Shown here: positions 9,501-18,383 of the stretch, in pieces
Layout of the letters: the number at the start of each line of letters is the position of its first letter
Numbering within the stretch: position 1 is the stretch's first letter
Origin: Streptomyces lydicus
Lineage (GTDB): Bacteria; Actinomycetota; Actinomycetes; Streptomycetales; Streptomycetaceae
Assembly: GCF_004125265.1 (NCBI RefSeq)
Contig: NZ_RDTE01000003.1
Location: 2,418,001-2,482,000, forward strand
DNA length: 64,000 nt
Direction of reading: 5' to 3'
Translations under genes and position numbers: made by a program
Notes under the pieces: generated by a model
The model's input: only the letters and a program-made list of their open reading frames with translations
What the model was told of the DNA's origin: nothing
The model's database searches: none

Positions 9501-10753
9501 CGCACACCGGCACCGCGCAGCCAGTCGGCCGTCGCCGCGGTCCACCCGGCCAGCCGCTCCCGCTGCGCCAGGGCCGACGGCATCTCCTCCGGCCCGTCGA
9601 GAAGCACCAGCAGCGGACGGCCGGCCGCGGCCGCCGCCCGCGCGACGTCCTGGGAGGTGGTGTCCGCCGGATCACCGGCGGTACGGCCCTCCCGGGCGAC
9701 ACTCCGGCCGGCGGACCGCAGCGCGCGTTCGACGGCGGTACGCACCCCGTCGTCGTCCGGCCTCAGTTCCGCGCCGCGCAGCCGGATGGTCGCAGCGGGG
9801 GCGGGGCCCCGGGCCCGGCGTGCCGCGACCCCGGCCAGTTCCGTGCTCCGGCCGCATCCCGGCTGCCCCACCAGCCCCAGCACACATGCCGCCGCCGTCC
9901 CGTGTGCCTCCTCGAAGCGCGCGAACTCGGCGGCCGCCTCCGGCCGTTCGACCGGCTCCCACCGCCGTCGCGGCCGCTCGGCGGAGCCCGTCGACAGCTC
10001 GGCCAGACGCTGTGCGCCGGCCGGGTTCAGCTCGCTGCCGTAGGCCGGGACGGTCACCGCATTGCGCTCCAGCAGCGCGGCCAGCGCGCCCTGTGGTGCG
10101 GCCTCGGCGACCGCGCGCAGCGGAATCGCGAAGCCGCCGGCCCGGCGCCCGAAGGCGTTCTCGCCCGGGCGGCCGCGGCCGGGAGCCTGGGGGTGCAGCG
10201 CGGTGCCGAGGACGGCGAGCACCGCGCCGGTCCGGGCGTCCAGCACCGGCCCGCCGACCGCCAGGCCGCGCAGCCGCAGCGCCTCCCGGCCCCCGGCGCA
10301 CAGGCCGAGCTCCAGCGTGTCGTCGAGGAGGTGGACGCGCTCGGCGGCCGTGTACATCACCCCGGAGCCCGGCCCGACGACCGTGCCGTCCAGCCAGCCG
10401 CCCGCCCAGAGCCGGGCGGTGGTGCCCGCGGCCGGCCGGGCCGCGGCGATGGGCAGCGGCGTGAGCCGGTGCGGTCCGAAGCCGCTGGCCCGGACGAGGG
10501 CGAGCCCGGCCTCCGGCAGGGGCGTCACGGCGTCGGCCGCCACCACGCAGGTCCATCCACCGCCCCCGGCCGCGCCGCCTCCGGCGCCGTCCGCCATGGG
10601 CTGCAGCACCAGTTGCGCGGCGCCGTCCACCGCTTCGTGGCTGGTGATCACGGTGCCGTCGTGGTCCGCGAGAAACCCCGTACCACGCGTCCGACCTGCC
10701 AGATCGCGGATCCGCACCAGTGCCGTGTCCGCATCGGCATCCAGCAATGCCAT
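6599..10753 (-). CDS. Large protein with degenerate trypsin-like domain, P-loop NTPase and helical C-terminal region
   Basis: A 1384-residue protein read from the ATG at 10753 (GAGAGGA upstream) rather than the open frame from 11461. Residues 1-220 resemble a trypsin-like domain: the catalytic His is present (TSHEAV, His39). The Asp position reads AGLAL (Gly83) and the Ser position reads GLAVGGPV (Val166), so two of three catalytic residues appear lost. A P-loop follows at about 299-307, GQPGCGRST, with Arg in place of the usual Lys, and a Walker B-like LLVLLDGPEE near 385. A disordered Ser/Pro/Gly-rich insert separates this from a helical C-terminal region of about 500 residues, perhaps HEAT-like. 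I infer a cytoplasmic signalling or scaffold NTPase of STAND type. Position between truB and ribF matches an uncharacterised streptomycete gene. Function is unknown. Confidence 0.8.
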   Translation of the reverse strand: MALLDADADTALVRIRDLAGRTRGTGFLADHDGTVITSHEAVDGAAQLVLQPMADGAGGGAAGGGGWTCVVAADAVTPLPEAGLALVRASGFGPHRLTPLPIAAARPAAGTTARLWAGGWLDGTVVGPGSGVMYTAAERVHLLDDTLELGLCAGGREALRLRGLAVGGPVLDARTGAVLAVLGTALHPQAPGRGRPGENAFGRRAGGFAIPLRAVAEAAPQGALAALLERNAVTVPAYGSELNPAGAQRLAELSTGSAERPRRRWEPVERPEAAAEFARFEEAHGTAAACVLGLVGQPGCGRSTELAGVAARRARGPAPAATIRLRGAELRPDDDGVRTAVERALRSAGRSVAREGRTAGDPADTTSQDVARAAAAAGRPLLVLLDGPEEMPSALAQRERLAGWTAATADWLRGAGVRLLIACRPEYWERAGALFPPGVLHRPLRPVPALPACVELGDLTEEETERARGRYGLPSGAPAAPDARHPLALRLLAEVGAALTEGDGPGRCADGPPVLGTPDRHQIFDAYLDLVCLRIAVRLAAGHRPAPRGTAVRRLAAQVAGQVHEAARRCLGPGPGALDRTSFEEVFPREPGWARAVLDEGLFVPAGTGFRFAHEAFAEWLQGAHADLDLLPVPGHRVGPAVQALLLLGRREGTVQLAFRLAELVPMATAPAVAPGTAPAAGSPAARAVDGRWWAAHLLSGVLLRVPDARPYTGVLRLLADRITERSLRAGGFVQTGLEAFGPWFWERLALADEDRMDLLRRLLPADGPPCGAGRRAADAERHAGADPGAQAGAGAAGAVPSGAVSRAGRPSGASGPGSSSLPDRLTSSGPSPSPGSSSPPGPSASCGPFASSGPSSWSERLPSSRPPGPSDPEPGHPSSPAVSADGPGNGHRFAPPPRVRVHPADDPASDRNGDGRPGITGGPRSAPAPADSGGTASAAVPAPRTRPAAARSPRFLDAAAALLSADPQRMQPLLCAWFDDTRPLQRPGAADGGPAHPVEALPGGITVATAAQALLHTHRHRALDALTEALVQAAHPRGDELMDALAEDEPAAVCRAVDRWAHDARPERRAAAVSYGLRAARHVTAGADRALLRYAALCLLARSADSAHHGSALALLMGDPATRSRFLDRALARFVAGDPQLPPTVFTAALADHPEPVLTAFRARLIGGAGPPVASALLRMLARTDAPDLVARVADLVRDCARHCPERAARPVAEFVDRRLERGPAARAALRPLAVELLTGSPVAVRCALAAVVAETGRGDSVALRRELLDALLAQEASYVAPHRAHEESGGRDTRVLEALLEAAAEGAERRPAERTRELVHRTGMLLVRTPQGAACFDRRLVELGRRLPGFARRVQDWVTEEPGEWAAVVGPGARATLAGAHS

Positions 10754-11070
10754 CGCTGGTCCTCTCACCCTGTGCCGTCCCCCGCACGGTAAGCAGGCGG
10801 TGATCGTCTCGACAGTGCCCCATGGCAACGCGCCCCCCTCCGCGCCTTGCTTCACTTCAAGCGCCTCACCGAATGAGTGAATAGCCGGAACCCCGCGCAG
10901 AAACGAGCGCCGGAGGGCCGGGAGGAACAACAGAACCGGAGCGTCGGGAGCGCGCAAAGGGCCGGACCCGGAAGCGCGTCGTCTGCGCGCCACCGGGCCC
11001 GGCCCCACGGGTACCTGCTCGCCGGCGCCCCTGGCCGACCCCTGATACGGCTGATACGGCAACTGCGGTA
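10754..11070. other. 317-base spacer between truB and the large NTPase gene
   Basis: The spacer has no reading frame with convincing codon bias. Being upstream of the NTPase gene on the minus strand it should hold that gene's promoter, but no clear -35/-10 pair was found. No strong hairpin was seen behind truB. Confidence 0.4.
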
Positions 11071-12000
11071 CTAGACCGCGAACACCGCCAGGCTCTTCGC
11101 CTTCCCGCCCTGGTTCTCCACCAGCGCGAGGAACCGGCCGTCCGGCCCGAAGGCCGCGATCGGGCCGTTGCCCTCGAACAGCGGCATCGGGATCCGTGCG
11201 CCGTTGAGCAGCAGCCGGGCCTGCGCCTCGGGCACGTCCCAGCGGGTGAACGCCGCGGCGGCCGCGTCCCCGAGCGGCATGACCGGCAGGCCCTCCCCCT
11301 CGGTGTCGTCCACGGCGGCCTGGAGCTGGTCGAGGGTGCGCGCCCGGTCCAGCTTGTACGGGCCGACGCGGGTGCGGCGCAGCGCCGTCAGATGGCCGCC
11401 GACCCCGAGCCCTTCGCCCAGGTCGCGGGCGAGGGCGCGGATGTACGTACCGGACGAGCACTCGACGGAGACCAGCAGATCGGTCACCGGGGTGCCGTCC
11501 TCGGCCTCGGCCTCGTGCGCGGAGTGCACCAGGAACGAGGAGACGGTGACCGGCCGGGCCGGGATCTCCACGTCCTCGCCGTCACGGACCCGCGAGTACG
11601 ACCGCTTGCCGTTGATCTTGATGGCGCTGACCTTCGACGGGACCTGCATGATCGCGCCGGACAGCCGGCCGACGCCCGCGTCGATGTCCTCGCGGGCGAG
11701 GCCGTGCGCCGCCTTCGACGCGGTGATCTCGCCCTCGGCGTCATCGGTGACCGTCGTCTGGCCGAGCCGGATCGTCCCGACGTACTCCTTCTCGGTCAGC
11801 GCGAGGTGGCCGAGCAGCTTGGTGGCCCGCTCGATGCCCAGGACGAGCACGCCCGTCGCCATCGGGTCGAGCGTGCCGGCGTGCCCGACCCGGCGGGTGC
11901 GCGCCATCCCGCGCATCTTCGCCACCACGTCATGCGAAGTGAAGCCGGCCGGCTTGTCGACAATGACGAGACCGCCCGGCTTGTTGCTCTCACGCTTCAT
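11071..12000 (-). CDS. truB: tRNA pseudouridine(55) synthase TruB
   Basis: A 309-residue enzyme that isomerises U55 to pseudouridine in the T-loop of tRNAs. The N-terminus GLVIVDKPAGFTSHDVV and the motif GHAGTLDPMATGVL are diagnostic; the Asp of GTLDP is the catalytic nucleophile. The C-terminal part carries the small domain typical of actinobacterial TruB. Its ATG at 12000 overlaps the rbfA stop by four bases (ATGA), so the two are translationally coupled. It belongs to the conserved block infB-ylxP-rbfA-truB. Confidence 0.96.
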   Translation of the reverse strand: MKRESNKPGGLVIVDKPAGFTSHDVVAKMRGMARTRRVGHAGTLDPMATGVLVLGIERATKLLGHLALTEKEYVGTIRLGQTTVTDDAEGEITASKAAHGLAREDIDAGVGRLSGAIMQVPSKVSAIKINGKRSYSRVRDGEDVEIPARPVTVSSFLVHSAHEAEAEDGTPVTDLLVSVECSSGTYIRALARDLGEGLGVGGHLTALRRTRVGPYKLDRARTLDQLQAAVDDTEGEGLPVMPLGDAAAAAFTRWDVPEAQARLLLNGARIPMPLFEGNGPIAAFGPDGRFLALVENQGGKAKSLAVFAV

Positions 12001-12449
12001 TCTGTCGCGGTGCCCTCGTCGTCGTCCTCGCCCGGCTTGCGGTACGGGTCGGCCTCGCCGGCGTACTGGGCGCCCGAGGAGACCTCGCGCACCTTGGCGT
12101 CCGACGCCCGGGCCTTGTCGAGCAGGTCGTCGATCGTCTTGGCGTTCTCCGGCAGGGCGTCCGGCACGAAGGCCAGGGTCGGCGTGAACTTCGTCCCCGC
12201 CGCGGCCCCGACCGCGGAGCGCAGGATGCCCTTGGCGCTCTCCAGCCCGGCGGCGGCGCTGGCCCGCTCCTCGTCATCGCCGTAGACCGTGTAGAAGACC
12301 GTAGCCTCCCGCAGGTCGCCGGTGACCCGGGTGTCCGTGATGGTCACGTGCGAACCGAGCCGCGGGTCCTTGATACCGCGCTGCAGCTTCTGGGCGACCA
12401 CCTCCCGGATGAGGTCCGCCAGCTTCTTCGCCCGCGCATTGTCGGCCAC
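11997..12449 (-). CDS. rbfA: 30S ribosome-binding factor RbfA
   Basis: A 150-residue KH-domain protein that helps mature the 3' and 5' ends of 16S rRNA and binds free 30S subunits. The N-terminus VADNARAKKLADLIREVV and the VTITDTRVTGDLREATVFY strand are typical of the family. I chose the GTG at 12449, preceded by AAGGAG eight bases upstream, instead of the open frame to 12488. The C-terminal tail is acidic and rich in Asp/Glu, as in other streptomycete copies. It overlaps truB by ATGA and lies 63 bases after ylxP. Confidence 0.95.
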   Translation of the reverse strand: MADNARAKKLADLIREVVAQKLQRGIKDPRLGSHVTITDTRVTGDLREATVFYTVYGDDEERASAAAGLESAKGILRSAVGAAAGTKFTPTLAFVPDALPENAKTIDDLLDKARASDAKVREVSSGAQYAGEADPYRKPGEDDDEGTATE

Positions 12450-12512
12450 TGGTCCGTCTCCTTCTTTCTTCCACAATTGTGCTTCCACCGGCGGCGGCCT
12501 GCCCGGTCCGGG

Positions 12513-12806
12513 TCAGTCGTCGTCGCCGTGCAGCCGCCGGCGTACCGACAGCAGCTCCACTTCGGGCCGTGCGGCGACCAGGCGCTCGCAGCGGTCCATG
12601 ACATCGGTCAGATGCCCCGTGTCCCCGGAGACCACCGCCAGGCCGATGGTGGCCCTGCGGTGCAGATCCTGGTCCCCGACCTCGGCGACGCTCACCGCGA
12701 ATTTGCGGTGCAGCTCGGCGACGATCGGGCGGACGACGGAGCGCTTCTCCTTCAGCGACCGTACGTCGCCGAGAAGCAGGTCGAAGGACAGTGTCCCTAC
12801 GTACAT
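12513..12806 (-). CDS. YlxP-like DUF503 family protein
   Basis: A 97-residue protein beginning MYVGTLSFDLLLGDVRSLKEKRSVV. The SLKEKR motif and size identify the DUF503/YlxP family, a small ferredoxin-like fold found next to infB and rbfA in Gram-positive bacteria. Its exact role is unsettled; a ribosome-assembly or RNA-binding function is inferred from the invariable neighbourhood. It ends 63 bases before rbfA and starts 176 bases after the infB stop, beyond a hairpin at 12871-12919, so it may begin its own transcript. Confidence 0.9.
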   Translation of the reverse strand: MYVGTLSFDLLLGDVRSLKEKRSVVRPIVAELHRKFAVSVAEVGDQDLHRRATIGLAVVSGDTGHLTDVMDRCERLVAARPEVELLSVRRRLHGDDD

Positions 12807-12870
12807 GCAAGACGGGTCAAGCCACCCGTGGGGCCTTAGGTGTCCGTTTCAGTTCGAACCGTACACGGAA

Positions 12871-12919
12871 CGGCCGGGGCCGATCGACGGAAATAATCTC
12901 CGCCGACCGGCCCCGGCCG
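12871..12919 (-). terminator. Hairpin terminator after infB
   Basis: Arms at 12871-12882 and 12908-12919 pair perfectly for 12 bases, and the inner bases 12884-12890 pair with 12900-12906 with one mismatch. It lies 64 bases after the infB stop. It is likely a full or partial terminator between infB and ylxP. Confidence 0.6.
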
Positions 12920-12982
12920 GCCGCCCGCCCATCGCGCGGCCACCACCGGGGTGGACCGCGCCACGGGCGGACCGCTGCACGA

Positions 12983-15900
12983 TCAGCCGCGCGGCTTCTC
13001 GCGCATCTCGTACGTCGCGATGACGTCGTCGATCTTGATGTCGTTGAAGTTTCCGAGGTTGATACCGCCCTCGAAGCCTTCGCGGATCTCGGTGACGTCG
13101 TCCTTGAACCGGCGCAGACCCTGGATGTTGAGGTCCTCCGCGACCACCTTGCCGTCGCGGATGAGGCGCGCCTTGGTGTTGCGCTTGACCTCGCCGGAGC
13201 GGATGAGCACACCCGCGATGTTGCCGAGCTTGGACGAGCGGAAGATCTCGCGGATCTCCGCGGTACCGAGCTCGACCTCCTCGTACTCCGGCTTGAGCAT
13301 GCCCTTGAGGGCCGCCTCGATCTCCTCGATCGCCTGGTAGATGACCGAGTAGTACCGGACGTCGACGCCCTCGCGCTCGGCCATCTGCGTCGCACGGCCT
13401 TCGGCGCGCACGTTGAAGCCGATGACGATCGCGTCGGAGCCGGACGCCAGGTTGATGTCGGTCTCCGTGACCGCACCGACGCCGCGGTGCAGCACCCGGA
13501 TGTCGACCTCTTCGCCGACGTCGAGCTGGAGCAGCGAGGACTCCAGGGCCTCGACGGAACCGGAAGCGTCACCCTTGATGATGAGGTTGAGCTGCTGGAC
13601 CTCGCCGGCCTTGAGCACCTTGTCCAGGTCCTCGAGGGACACCCGGCGGGTGCGCTTGGCGAAGGCGGCGTTGCGCTCGCGCGCCGCGCGCTTCTCGGCG
13701 ATCTGACGGGCCGTACGGTCCTCGTCGACGACCAGGAAGTTGTCGCCGGCGCCCGGGACGTTGGTCAGACCCAGGACCAGGACGGGGGTCGACGGACCCG
13801 CTTCCTCGACGTTGTTGCCCTTGTCGTCGAACATCGCACGGACCCTGCCGTACGCGTCGCCGACCACCATCGTCTCGCCGACGCGGAGCGTGCCGCGCTG
13901 GACCAGGACGGTCGCCACGGCGCCGCGGCCGCGGTCGAGGTGGGCCTCGATCGCGATGCCCTGCGCGTCCTGCTCCGCGTTGGCGCGCAGGTCGAGCGAG
14001 GCGTCCGCGGTCAGGACCACGGCCTCGAGCAGCTGCTCGATGTTCAGACCCTCACGGGCGGAGATGTCGACGAACATCGTGTCGCCGCCGTACTCCTCGG
14101 CCACCAGACCGAACTCGGTGAGCTGACCGCGCACCTTGGTCGGGTCGGCGCCCTCGACGTCGATCTTGTTGACCGCGACCACGATCGGCACCTCGGCCGC
14201 CTTGGCGTGGTTCAGGGCCTCGATCGTCTGCGGCATGACACCGTCGTTGGCCGCCACCACGAGGATCGCGATGTCGGTCGACTTGGCACCACGGGCACGC
14301 ATGGCGGTGAACGCCTCGTGACCGGGGGTGTCGATGAAGGTGATGCGCCGCTCTTCGTCGTTGACCTCGGTCGCGACCTGGTAGGCACCGATGTGCTGGG
14401 TGATGCCGCCGGCCTCGCCCGCGATGACGTTCGTCTTGCGGATCGCGTCGAGCAGCCGGGTCTTACCGTGGTCGACGTGACCCATGACGGTCACCACCGG
14501 CGGACGCGCGACGAGCATGTCCTCGCCGCCCTCGTTCTCACCGAAGTCGATGTCGAAGGACTCGAGCAGCTCGCGGTCCTCCTCCTCCGGGCTGACGATC
14601 TCGACGACGTAGTTCATCTCTTCGGCGAGCAGCTGCAGCGTCTCGTCGGAGACCGACTGGGTCGCCGTGACCATCTCGCCGAGGTTCAGCATGACCTGGA
14701 CCAGCGACGCCGGGTTGGCGTTGATCTTCTCGGCGAAGTCCGTCAGCGAGGCACCACGCGACAGGCGAACCGTCGCGCCGTTGCCGCGGGGCAGCATGAT
14801 GCCGCCCACCGACGGGGCCTGCATGGCCTCGTACTCCTGACGCCTCTGCCGCTTCGACTTGCGGCCACGGCGCGCCGGACCGCCGGGACGGCCGAACGCA
14901 CCCTGCGTGCCACCACGGCCGCCGGGACCGCCGGGACGGCCGGCGAAGCCGGGACGACCGCCGAAGCCGCCGCCACCACCGGGACCGCCGCCACCGGGAC
15001 GACCGGCGAAACCGCCGCCGCCACCCGGACGACCGCCGCCGCCACCACCGGGACGGCCGGCGAAGCCGCCGCCGCCACCGGGACGACCGCCGCCACCGGG
15101 GCGACCGGCACCGCCGGGACCGCGACCGCCGCCACCGCCGGGGCCCGGACGCGGGCCGGCCGCGGGACGCTGCGGCATCATGCCCGGGTTCGGGCGGTTA
15201 CCGCCGCCACCGCCGGGACGCGGGGCGCCACCGGGAGCGGCACCCTGCGGACGGGGCATACCACCGGGGGTGGGACGCGCGCCGCCCTGGCCGCCGCCCT
15301 GGGGACGGGGGCCACCCTGGCCGCCGCCCTGCGGACGCGGACCGCCGGGACCGCCCTGGCCGCCGGGACGCGGGGCGCCACCGGGACGGGGGGCCTGCGG
15401 ACGGGCCATGCCCGTGGAGCCACCGGACGTGAAGGGGTTGTTGCCCGGACGGGGGCCGGAGGGACGGCCGCCGGGACGCGGGGCCGGACGCTCGCCACCG
15501 GGACGCGGAGCGTTACCGCGGCCCTGACCACCCTGGCCGCCCTGACCACCCTGACCGGACGCCGGACGGGCCGGACGCGGGCCGGGGGCACCGGGACGGG
15601 GAGCCGACTGGCCGGCGGCGGGAGCGGCCGGCGCGGACGGCGGAGCCTGGAACTCGGGCTGCGCGGGGGCGGCCGGAGCGGGCTTGGGTGCCGGAGCCTT
15701 CGGGGCCGGCGTGGGCCGCGGGCCCGGGGTGGGGCCGGCGGCGGGAGTGCTCTTGGGAGCCACCGGGGCCTCGGGGGCCTTCGGTGCCTCGGGGGCTGCC
15801 GGAGCCGCGGGGCCCGGCTTGGGGGCGCCCGGCTTCGGGGCAGCCGGACGAGCCGCCTGCGCCGGGGACGGCGCGGACGGCTTTGCGGGGGCCGACTTGC

Positions 15901-16099
15901 GCGGCGCCGCGGGCTTACCGGCGGCGCGGCCATTGCCGCTGCCTGCCTGGAAAGCGTCGGTCAGCTTGCGAACAACCGGCGCCTCGATCGTCGAGGACGC
16001 CGAACGGACGAATTCACCAAGTTCTTGGAGCTTGGCCATGACGACCTTGCTCTCAACGCCGAACTCCTTGGCGAGTTCGTATACCCGGACCTTAGCCAC
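12983..16099 (-). CDS. infB: Translation initiation factor IF-2
   Basis: A 1038-residue GTPase that brings fMet-tRNA to the 30S subunit and promotes subunit joining. The N-terminal IF2N domain begins [15 protein letters not shown] very long low-complexity segment (about residues 55-425) is dominated by Pro, Gly, Arg and Ala with repeats such as [11 protein letters not shown]. The GTPase core starts near residue 530 with G1 GHVDHGKT, then DTPGHE and NKID. Domains II to IV follow to the C-terminus. The start is the GTG at 16099 with AAGGAG four bases upstream. It follows ylxR with a 163-base leader holding overlapping mini-frames and a small hairpin. Long N-termini are normal for Streptomyces IF-2. 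Confidence 0.98.
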   Translation of the reverse strand: MAKVRVYELAKEFGVESKVVMAKLQELGEFVRSASSTIEAPVVRKLTDAFQAGSGNGRAAGKPAAPRKSAPAKPSAPSPAQAARPAAPKPGAPKPGPAAPAAPEAPKAPEAPVAPKSTPAAGPTPGPRPTPAPKAPAPKPAPAAPAQPEFQAPPSAPAAPAAGQSAPRPGAPGPRPARPASGQGGQGGQGGQGRGNAPRPGGERPAPRPGGRPSGPRPGNNPFTSGGSTGMARPQAPRPGGAPRPGGQGGPGGPRPQGGGQGGPRPQGGGQGGARPTPGGMPRPQGAAPGGAPRPGGGGGNRPNPGMMPQRPAAGPRPGPGGGGGRGPGGAGRPGGGGRPGGGGGFAGRPGGGGGGRPGGGGGFAGRPGGGGPGGGGGFGGRPGFAGRPGGPGGRGGTQGAFGRPGGPARRGRKSKRQRRQEYEAMQAPSVGGIMLPRGNGATVRLSRGASLTDFAEKINANPASLVQVMLNLGEMVTATQSVSDETLQLLAEEMNYVVEIVSPEEEDRELLESFDIDFGENEGGEDMLVARPPVVTVMGHVDHGKTRLLDAIRKTNVIAGEAGGITQHIGAYQVATEVNDEERRITFIDTPGHEAFTAMRARGAKSTDIAILVVAANDGVMPQTIEALNHAKAAEVPIVVAVNKIDVEGADPTKVRGQLTEFGLVAEEYGGDTMFVDISAREGLNIEQLLEAVVLTADASLDLRANAEQDAQGIAIEAHLDRGRGAVATVLVQRGTLRVGETMVVGDAYGRVRAMFDDKGNNVEEAGPSTPVLVLGLTNVPGAGDNFLVVDEDRTARQIAEKRAARERNAAFAKRTRRVSLEDLDKVLKAGEVQQLNLIIKGDASGSVEALESSLLQLDVGEEVDIRVLHRGVGAVTETDINLASGSDAIVIGFNVRAEGRATQMAEREGVDVRYYSVIYQAIEEIEAALKGMLKPEYEEVELGTAEIREIFRSSKLGNIAGVLIRSGEVKRNTKARLIRDGKVVAEDLNIQGLRRFKDDVTEIREGFEGGINLGNFNDIKIDDVIATYEMREKPRG

Positions 16100-16138
16100 T
16101 TCGCTCCTTCTAGGTCCGGGTTGTCCACCGGACCGTCG

Positions 16139-16181
16139 CTACTTCATGGGCGTACTCATCGCGTACTCATCGAGTGCTCAT
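16139..16181 (-). other. Three overlapping mini reading frames ahead of infB
   Basis: On the minus strand an 11-base near-repeat (16150-16182) produces three tiny frames: MSTR from 16181 to 16167, MSTR from 16170 to 16156 and MSTPMK from 16159 to 16139. Each stop overlaps the next ATG as ATGA. The last stop lies 39 bases before the infB GTG. They are too short to recognise as genes and no strong ribosome site precedes the first; translation-linked control of infB is only an inference. Confidence 0.35.
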
Positions 16182-16220
16182 CGCAATCTCGACCTACTTC
16201 CGACTCGCGAGGTACCTGAC

Positions 16221-16238
16221 CGCACGGTTTTCCGTGCG
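16221..16238 (-). terminator. Small hairpin between ylxR and infB
   Basis: Seven perfect pairs (16221-16227 with 16232-16238) around a four-base loop of T on the plus strand, 25 bases after the ylxR stop. It is too small for a confident terminator; it may be an attenuator or RNA processing site in the infB leader. Confidence 0.35.
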
Positions 16239-16262
16239 CTGTGCGTTTCGTGCTGCTGTGCG

Positions 16263-16559
16263 TTATTGCAACGGCGGCTGCTCGACGGGCGTCCGCTCGA
16301 TGAACCGGCGCAGCGCCGTCGTGTCGAACGGTCCCCGGGCCCGGTAGGCCCGGTTGAACGCCCGGCGGCGAACCGCCAGGTCGAGGCAGACCAGTGTCGG
16401 GTGCACGTAAGCACCCCGGCCGGGCAGCGTACCGCGAGGATCGGGGACACACTCACCCTCGATCTCCGTGATGCGCAGCAAATCGCCCTTGGCCGCTCGC
16501 TCCCGGCATCCCAGACAGGTGCGCTCAGGGCATGCGCGGGCATGCGTCCGGCCAGACAC
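16263..16559 (-). CDS. YlxR-family RNA-binding protein (DUF448)
   Basis: A 98-residue basic protein in the fixed position between nusA and infB. It has the family signature CLGCRERAAKGDLLRI near the N-terminus and GRGAYVHP later. YlxR proteins are small nucleic-acid-binding factors; reported roles in other bacteria include gene regulation and RNase P interaction, and none can be read directly from this sequence. The GTG at 16559 is the start, with GGAGG about 12 bases upstream. It is separated from nusA by 136 bases. Confidence 0.9.
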   Translation of the reverse strand: MSGRTHARACPERTCLGCRERAAKGDLLRITEIEGECVPDPRGTLPGRGAYVHPTLVCLDLAVRRRAFNRAYRARGPFDTTALRRFIERTPVEQPPLQ

Positions 16560-16695
16560 TGCTTAAGTCTACCTCCCCGCGCCGGCCCGACCCCTATGGG
16601 GTAAAGGCGGAACGGCTGCTCAGAATTCCGGTCGGAGCGCCGCGGCACCACCGATTTTCGGGGGCCGCGGCGTCACCGTCCGTGGTGGAACGGTC

Positions 16696-17688
16696 TCAGT
16701 CCTGCGGTGCGGGCTGCTCGGTGTCCGGACGGATGTCGATCCGCCAGCCCGTGAGACGGGCGGCGAGCCGGGCATTCTGCCCTTCCTTGCCGATGGCCAG
16801 TGACAGCTGGTAGTCGGGGACGGTGACCCGGGCGGAGCGGGCCGCCAGGTCCACGACCTCGACCTTGCTGACCCGGGCGGGCGACAGCGCGTTCGCCACC
16901 AGCTCGGCCGGGTCGTCCGACCAGTCCACGATGTCGATCTTCTCGCCGTGCAGCTCGGCCATCACGGCGCGCACCCGGCCGCCCATAGGGCCGATGCAGG
17001 CGCCCTTGGCGTTCAGGCCGGAGCGGGTGGACCGTACGGCGATCTTGGTGCGGTGGCCGGCCTCGCGGGCGATGGCGGAGATCTCCACCGAGCCGTCCGC
17101 GATCTCCGGGACCTCCATCGCGAAGAGCTTCTTCACCAGATTGGGGTGGGTGCGCGACAGCGTCACCGACGGGCCGCGGACGCCCTTGGCCACCCGGACG
17201 ACGTACGAGCGCAGCCGGGTGCCGTGTGTGTAGTCCTCACCGGGGACCTGCTCCTGCACCGGCAGCATGGCCTCCATCGGGCCGACGTCCACCAGCACGT
17301 TCTTGGGGTCCTTGCCCTGCTGGACGACGCCGGTGATGACGTCGCCCTCGCGCCCGGCGAACTCGCCGAAGGTGATCTCCTCCTCGGCGTCCCGCAGCCG
17401 CTGCAGGATGACCTGCTTGGCGGTGGTCGCCGCGATCCGGCCGAAACCGGAGGGGGTGTCGTCGAAGTCGCGGGGCTCGGCGCCCTCCTCCAGGTCCTCC
17501 GGGTCCTCCTTCGCCCACACCGTCACATGGCCGGTGTTGCGGTTCAGCTCCACCCGCGCCCGCCGACGGCTGCCCTCGGTGCGGTGGTAGGCAATGAGGA
17601 GGGCCGACTCGATCGCCTCGACCAGCAGGTCGAACGAGATCTCCTTCTCCCGCACCAGACCCCGCAGGGCACTCATGTCGATATCCAC
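16696..17688 (-). CDS. nusA: Transcription termination/antitermination factor NusA
   Basis: A 330-residue RNA polymerase-associated factor that influences pausing, termination and antitermination. Order of domains: N-terminal RNAP-binding domain (residues about 1-100, [18 protein letters not shown]), S1 domain with [11 protein letters not shown] (about 110-180), then two KH domains containing [14 protein letters not shown] and [17 protein letters not shown]. There is no C-terminal acidic repeat domain, which is usual for actinobacterial NusA. The GTG at 17688 lies two bases after the rimP stop, so the two are one operon and probably coupled. It is the second gene of the rimP-nusA-ylxR-infB block. 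Confidence 0.97.
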   Translation of the reverse strand: MDIDMSALRGLVREKEISFDLLVEAIESALLIAYHRTEGSRRRARVELNRNTGHVTVWAKEDPEDLEEGAEPRDFDDTPSGFGRIAATTAKQVILQRLRDAEEEITFGEFAGREGDVITGVVQQGKDPKNVLVDVGPMEAMLPVQEQVPGEDYTHGTRLRSYVVRVAKGVRGPSVTLSRTHPNLVKKLFAMEVPEIADGSVEISAIAREAGHRTKIAVRSTRSGLNAKGACIGPMGGRVRAVMAELHGEKIDIVDWSDDPAELVANALSPARVSKVEVVDLAARSARVTVPDYQLSLAIGKEGQNARLAARLTGWRIDIRPDTEQPAPQD

Positions 17689-17690
17689 GG

Positions 17691-18233
17691 CTACGCCTCC
17701 TCCTTGTTCTCGTCGATCTTCTCGTCGTGCTGCGCGTCGTGCTTGTCTGTCTTGTCGGGCTTACGGCTGAATTCCAGCTCGACACGCGCCTTGGCGATCT
17801 CGTCGAAGGAGACGCGGCGGGTGGTCGGCTTGCGGCCCTTGACCCCTGGCACCTCGAGGTCCAGCCCGGCGTCGTCGACGGCGGTGATCCGTGCCACCAG
17901 CTCCCCGCCTTCGTGGAGTTGGGCCTTGATGAGGCGGCCGACGGCGCGGCGGTAGTGCCGCAGCTCGGTCAGCGGGCGGTCGGCGCCGGGAGAGGTCACC
18001 TCAAGGGTGTACGGGGCGCCGCCCATCACATCGGAGTCGTCCAGGACCTGGGAGACCTCGCGGCTCAGCTCGGCACACTCGTCCAACTGGACACCCTCGT
18101 CGGAATCGACCACGATCCTCAGCACCCGCCGCTTGCCCGCCGGTGTCACCTCGATCTCTTCCAGATCCAGGTCTCGCGCGGCGACGAGCGGTTCAAGCAA
18201 TCCGCGCAGCCTCTCGCTCTGGGTCGTGCTCAT
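17691..18233 (-). CDS. rimP: Ribosome maturation factor RimP
   Basis: A 180-residue protein needed for assembly of the 30S subunit. The N-terminal alpha/beta domain includes [18 protein letters not shown] and the motif [14 protein letters not shown], both family hallmarks. The C-terminal SH3-like domain ends in a charged tail rich in Asp, Lys and Glu. It is the first gene of the nusA-infB operon and lies divergent from a lipoprotein gene across a 150-base promoter region. Its length is slightly above the common 150-170 residues because of the charged tail. Confidence 0.95.
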   Translation of the reverse strand: MSTTQSERLRGLLEPLVAARDLDLEEIEVTPAGKRRVLRIVVDSDEGVQLDECAELSREVSQVLDDSDVMGGAPYTLEVTSPGADRPLTELRHYRRAVGRLIKAQLHEGGELVARITAVDDAGLDLEVPGVKGRKPTTRRVSFDEIAKARVELEFSRKPDKTDKHDAQHDEKIDENKEEA

Positions 18234-18311
18234 CCGGGTGACTCCTCGGCCGCGTGTGCTGTTGTGGGTGGGTCGTGTGTCGGGTCAAAGCCTATCGGTT
18301 CCGGCGGGGTA

Positions 18312-18341
18312 CTGACGATTCGGTGGGTGGTCACGGATACT
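18312..18341 (+). promoter_or_regulatory. Candidate housekeeping promoter for the lipoprotein gene
   Basis: CTGACG at 18312-18317 and GATACT at 18336-18341 are 18 bases apart and resemble the -35 and -10 elements of HrdB-type promoters. The predicted start of transcription near 18348 would leave a leader of about 36 bases before the GTG at 18384. Confidence 0.45.
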
Positions 18342-18383
18342 CTCGCCTGCGGTGATCACGACGGAAGACCCGGGAAGTGCAAC

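Noticed and set aside
10754..11461. N-terminal extension of the pseudo-protease/NTPase gene
   Set aside because: Overlaps truB and reads Arg/Pro-rich; the ATG at 10753 has a ribosome site and starts the recognisable domain.
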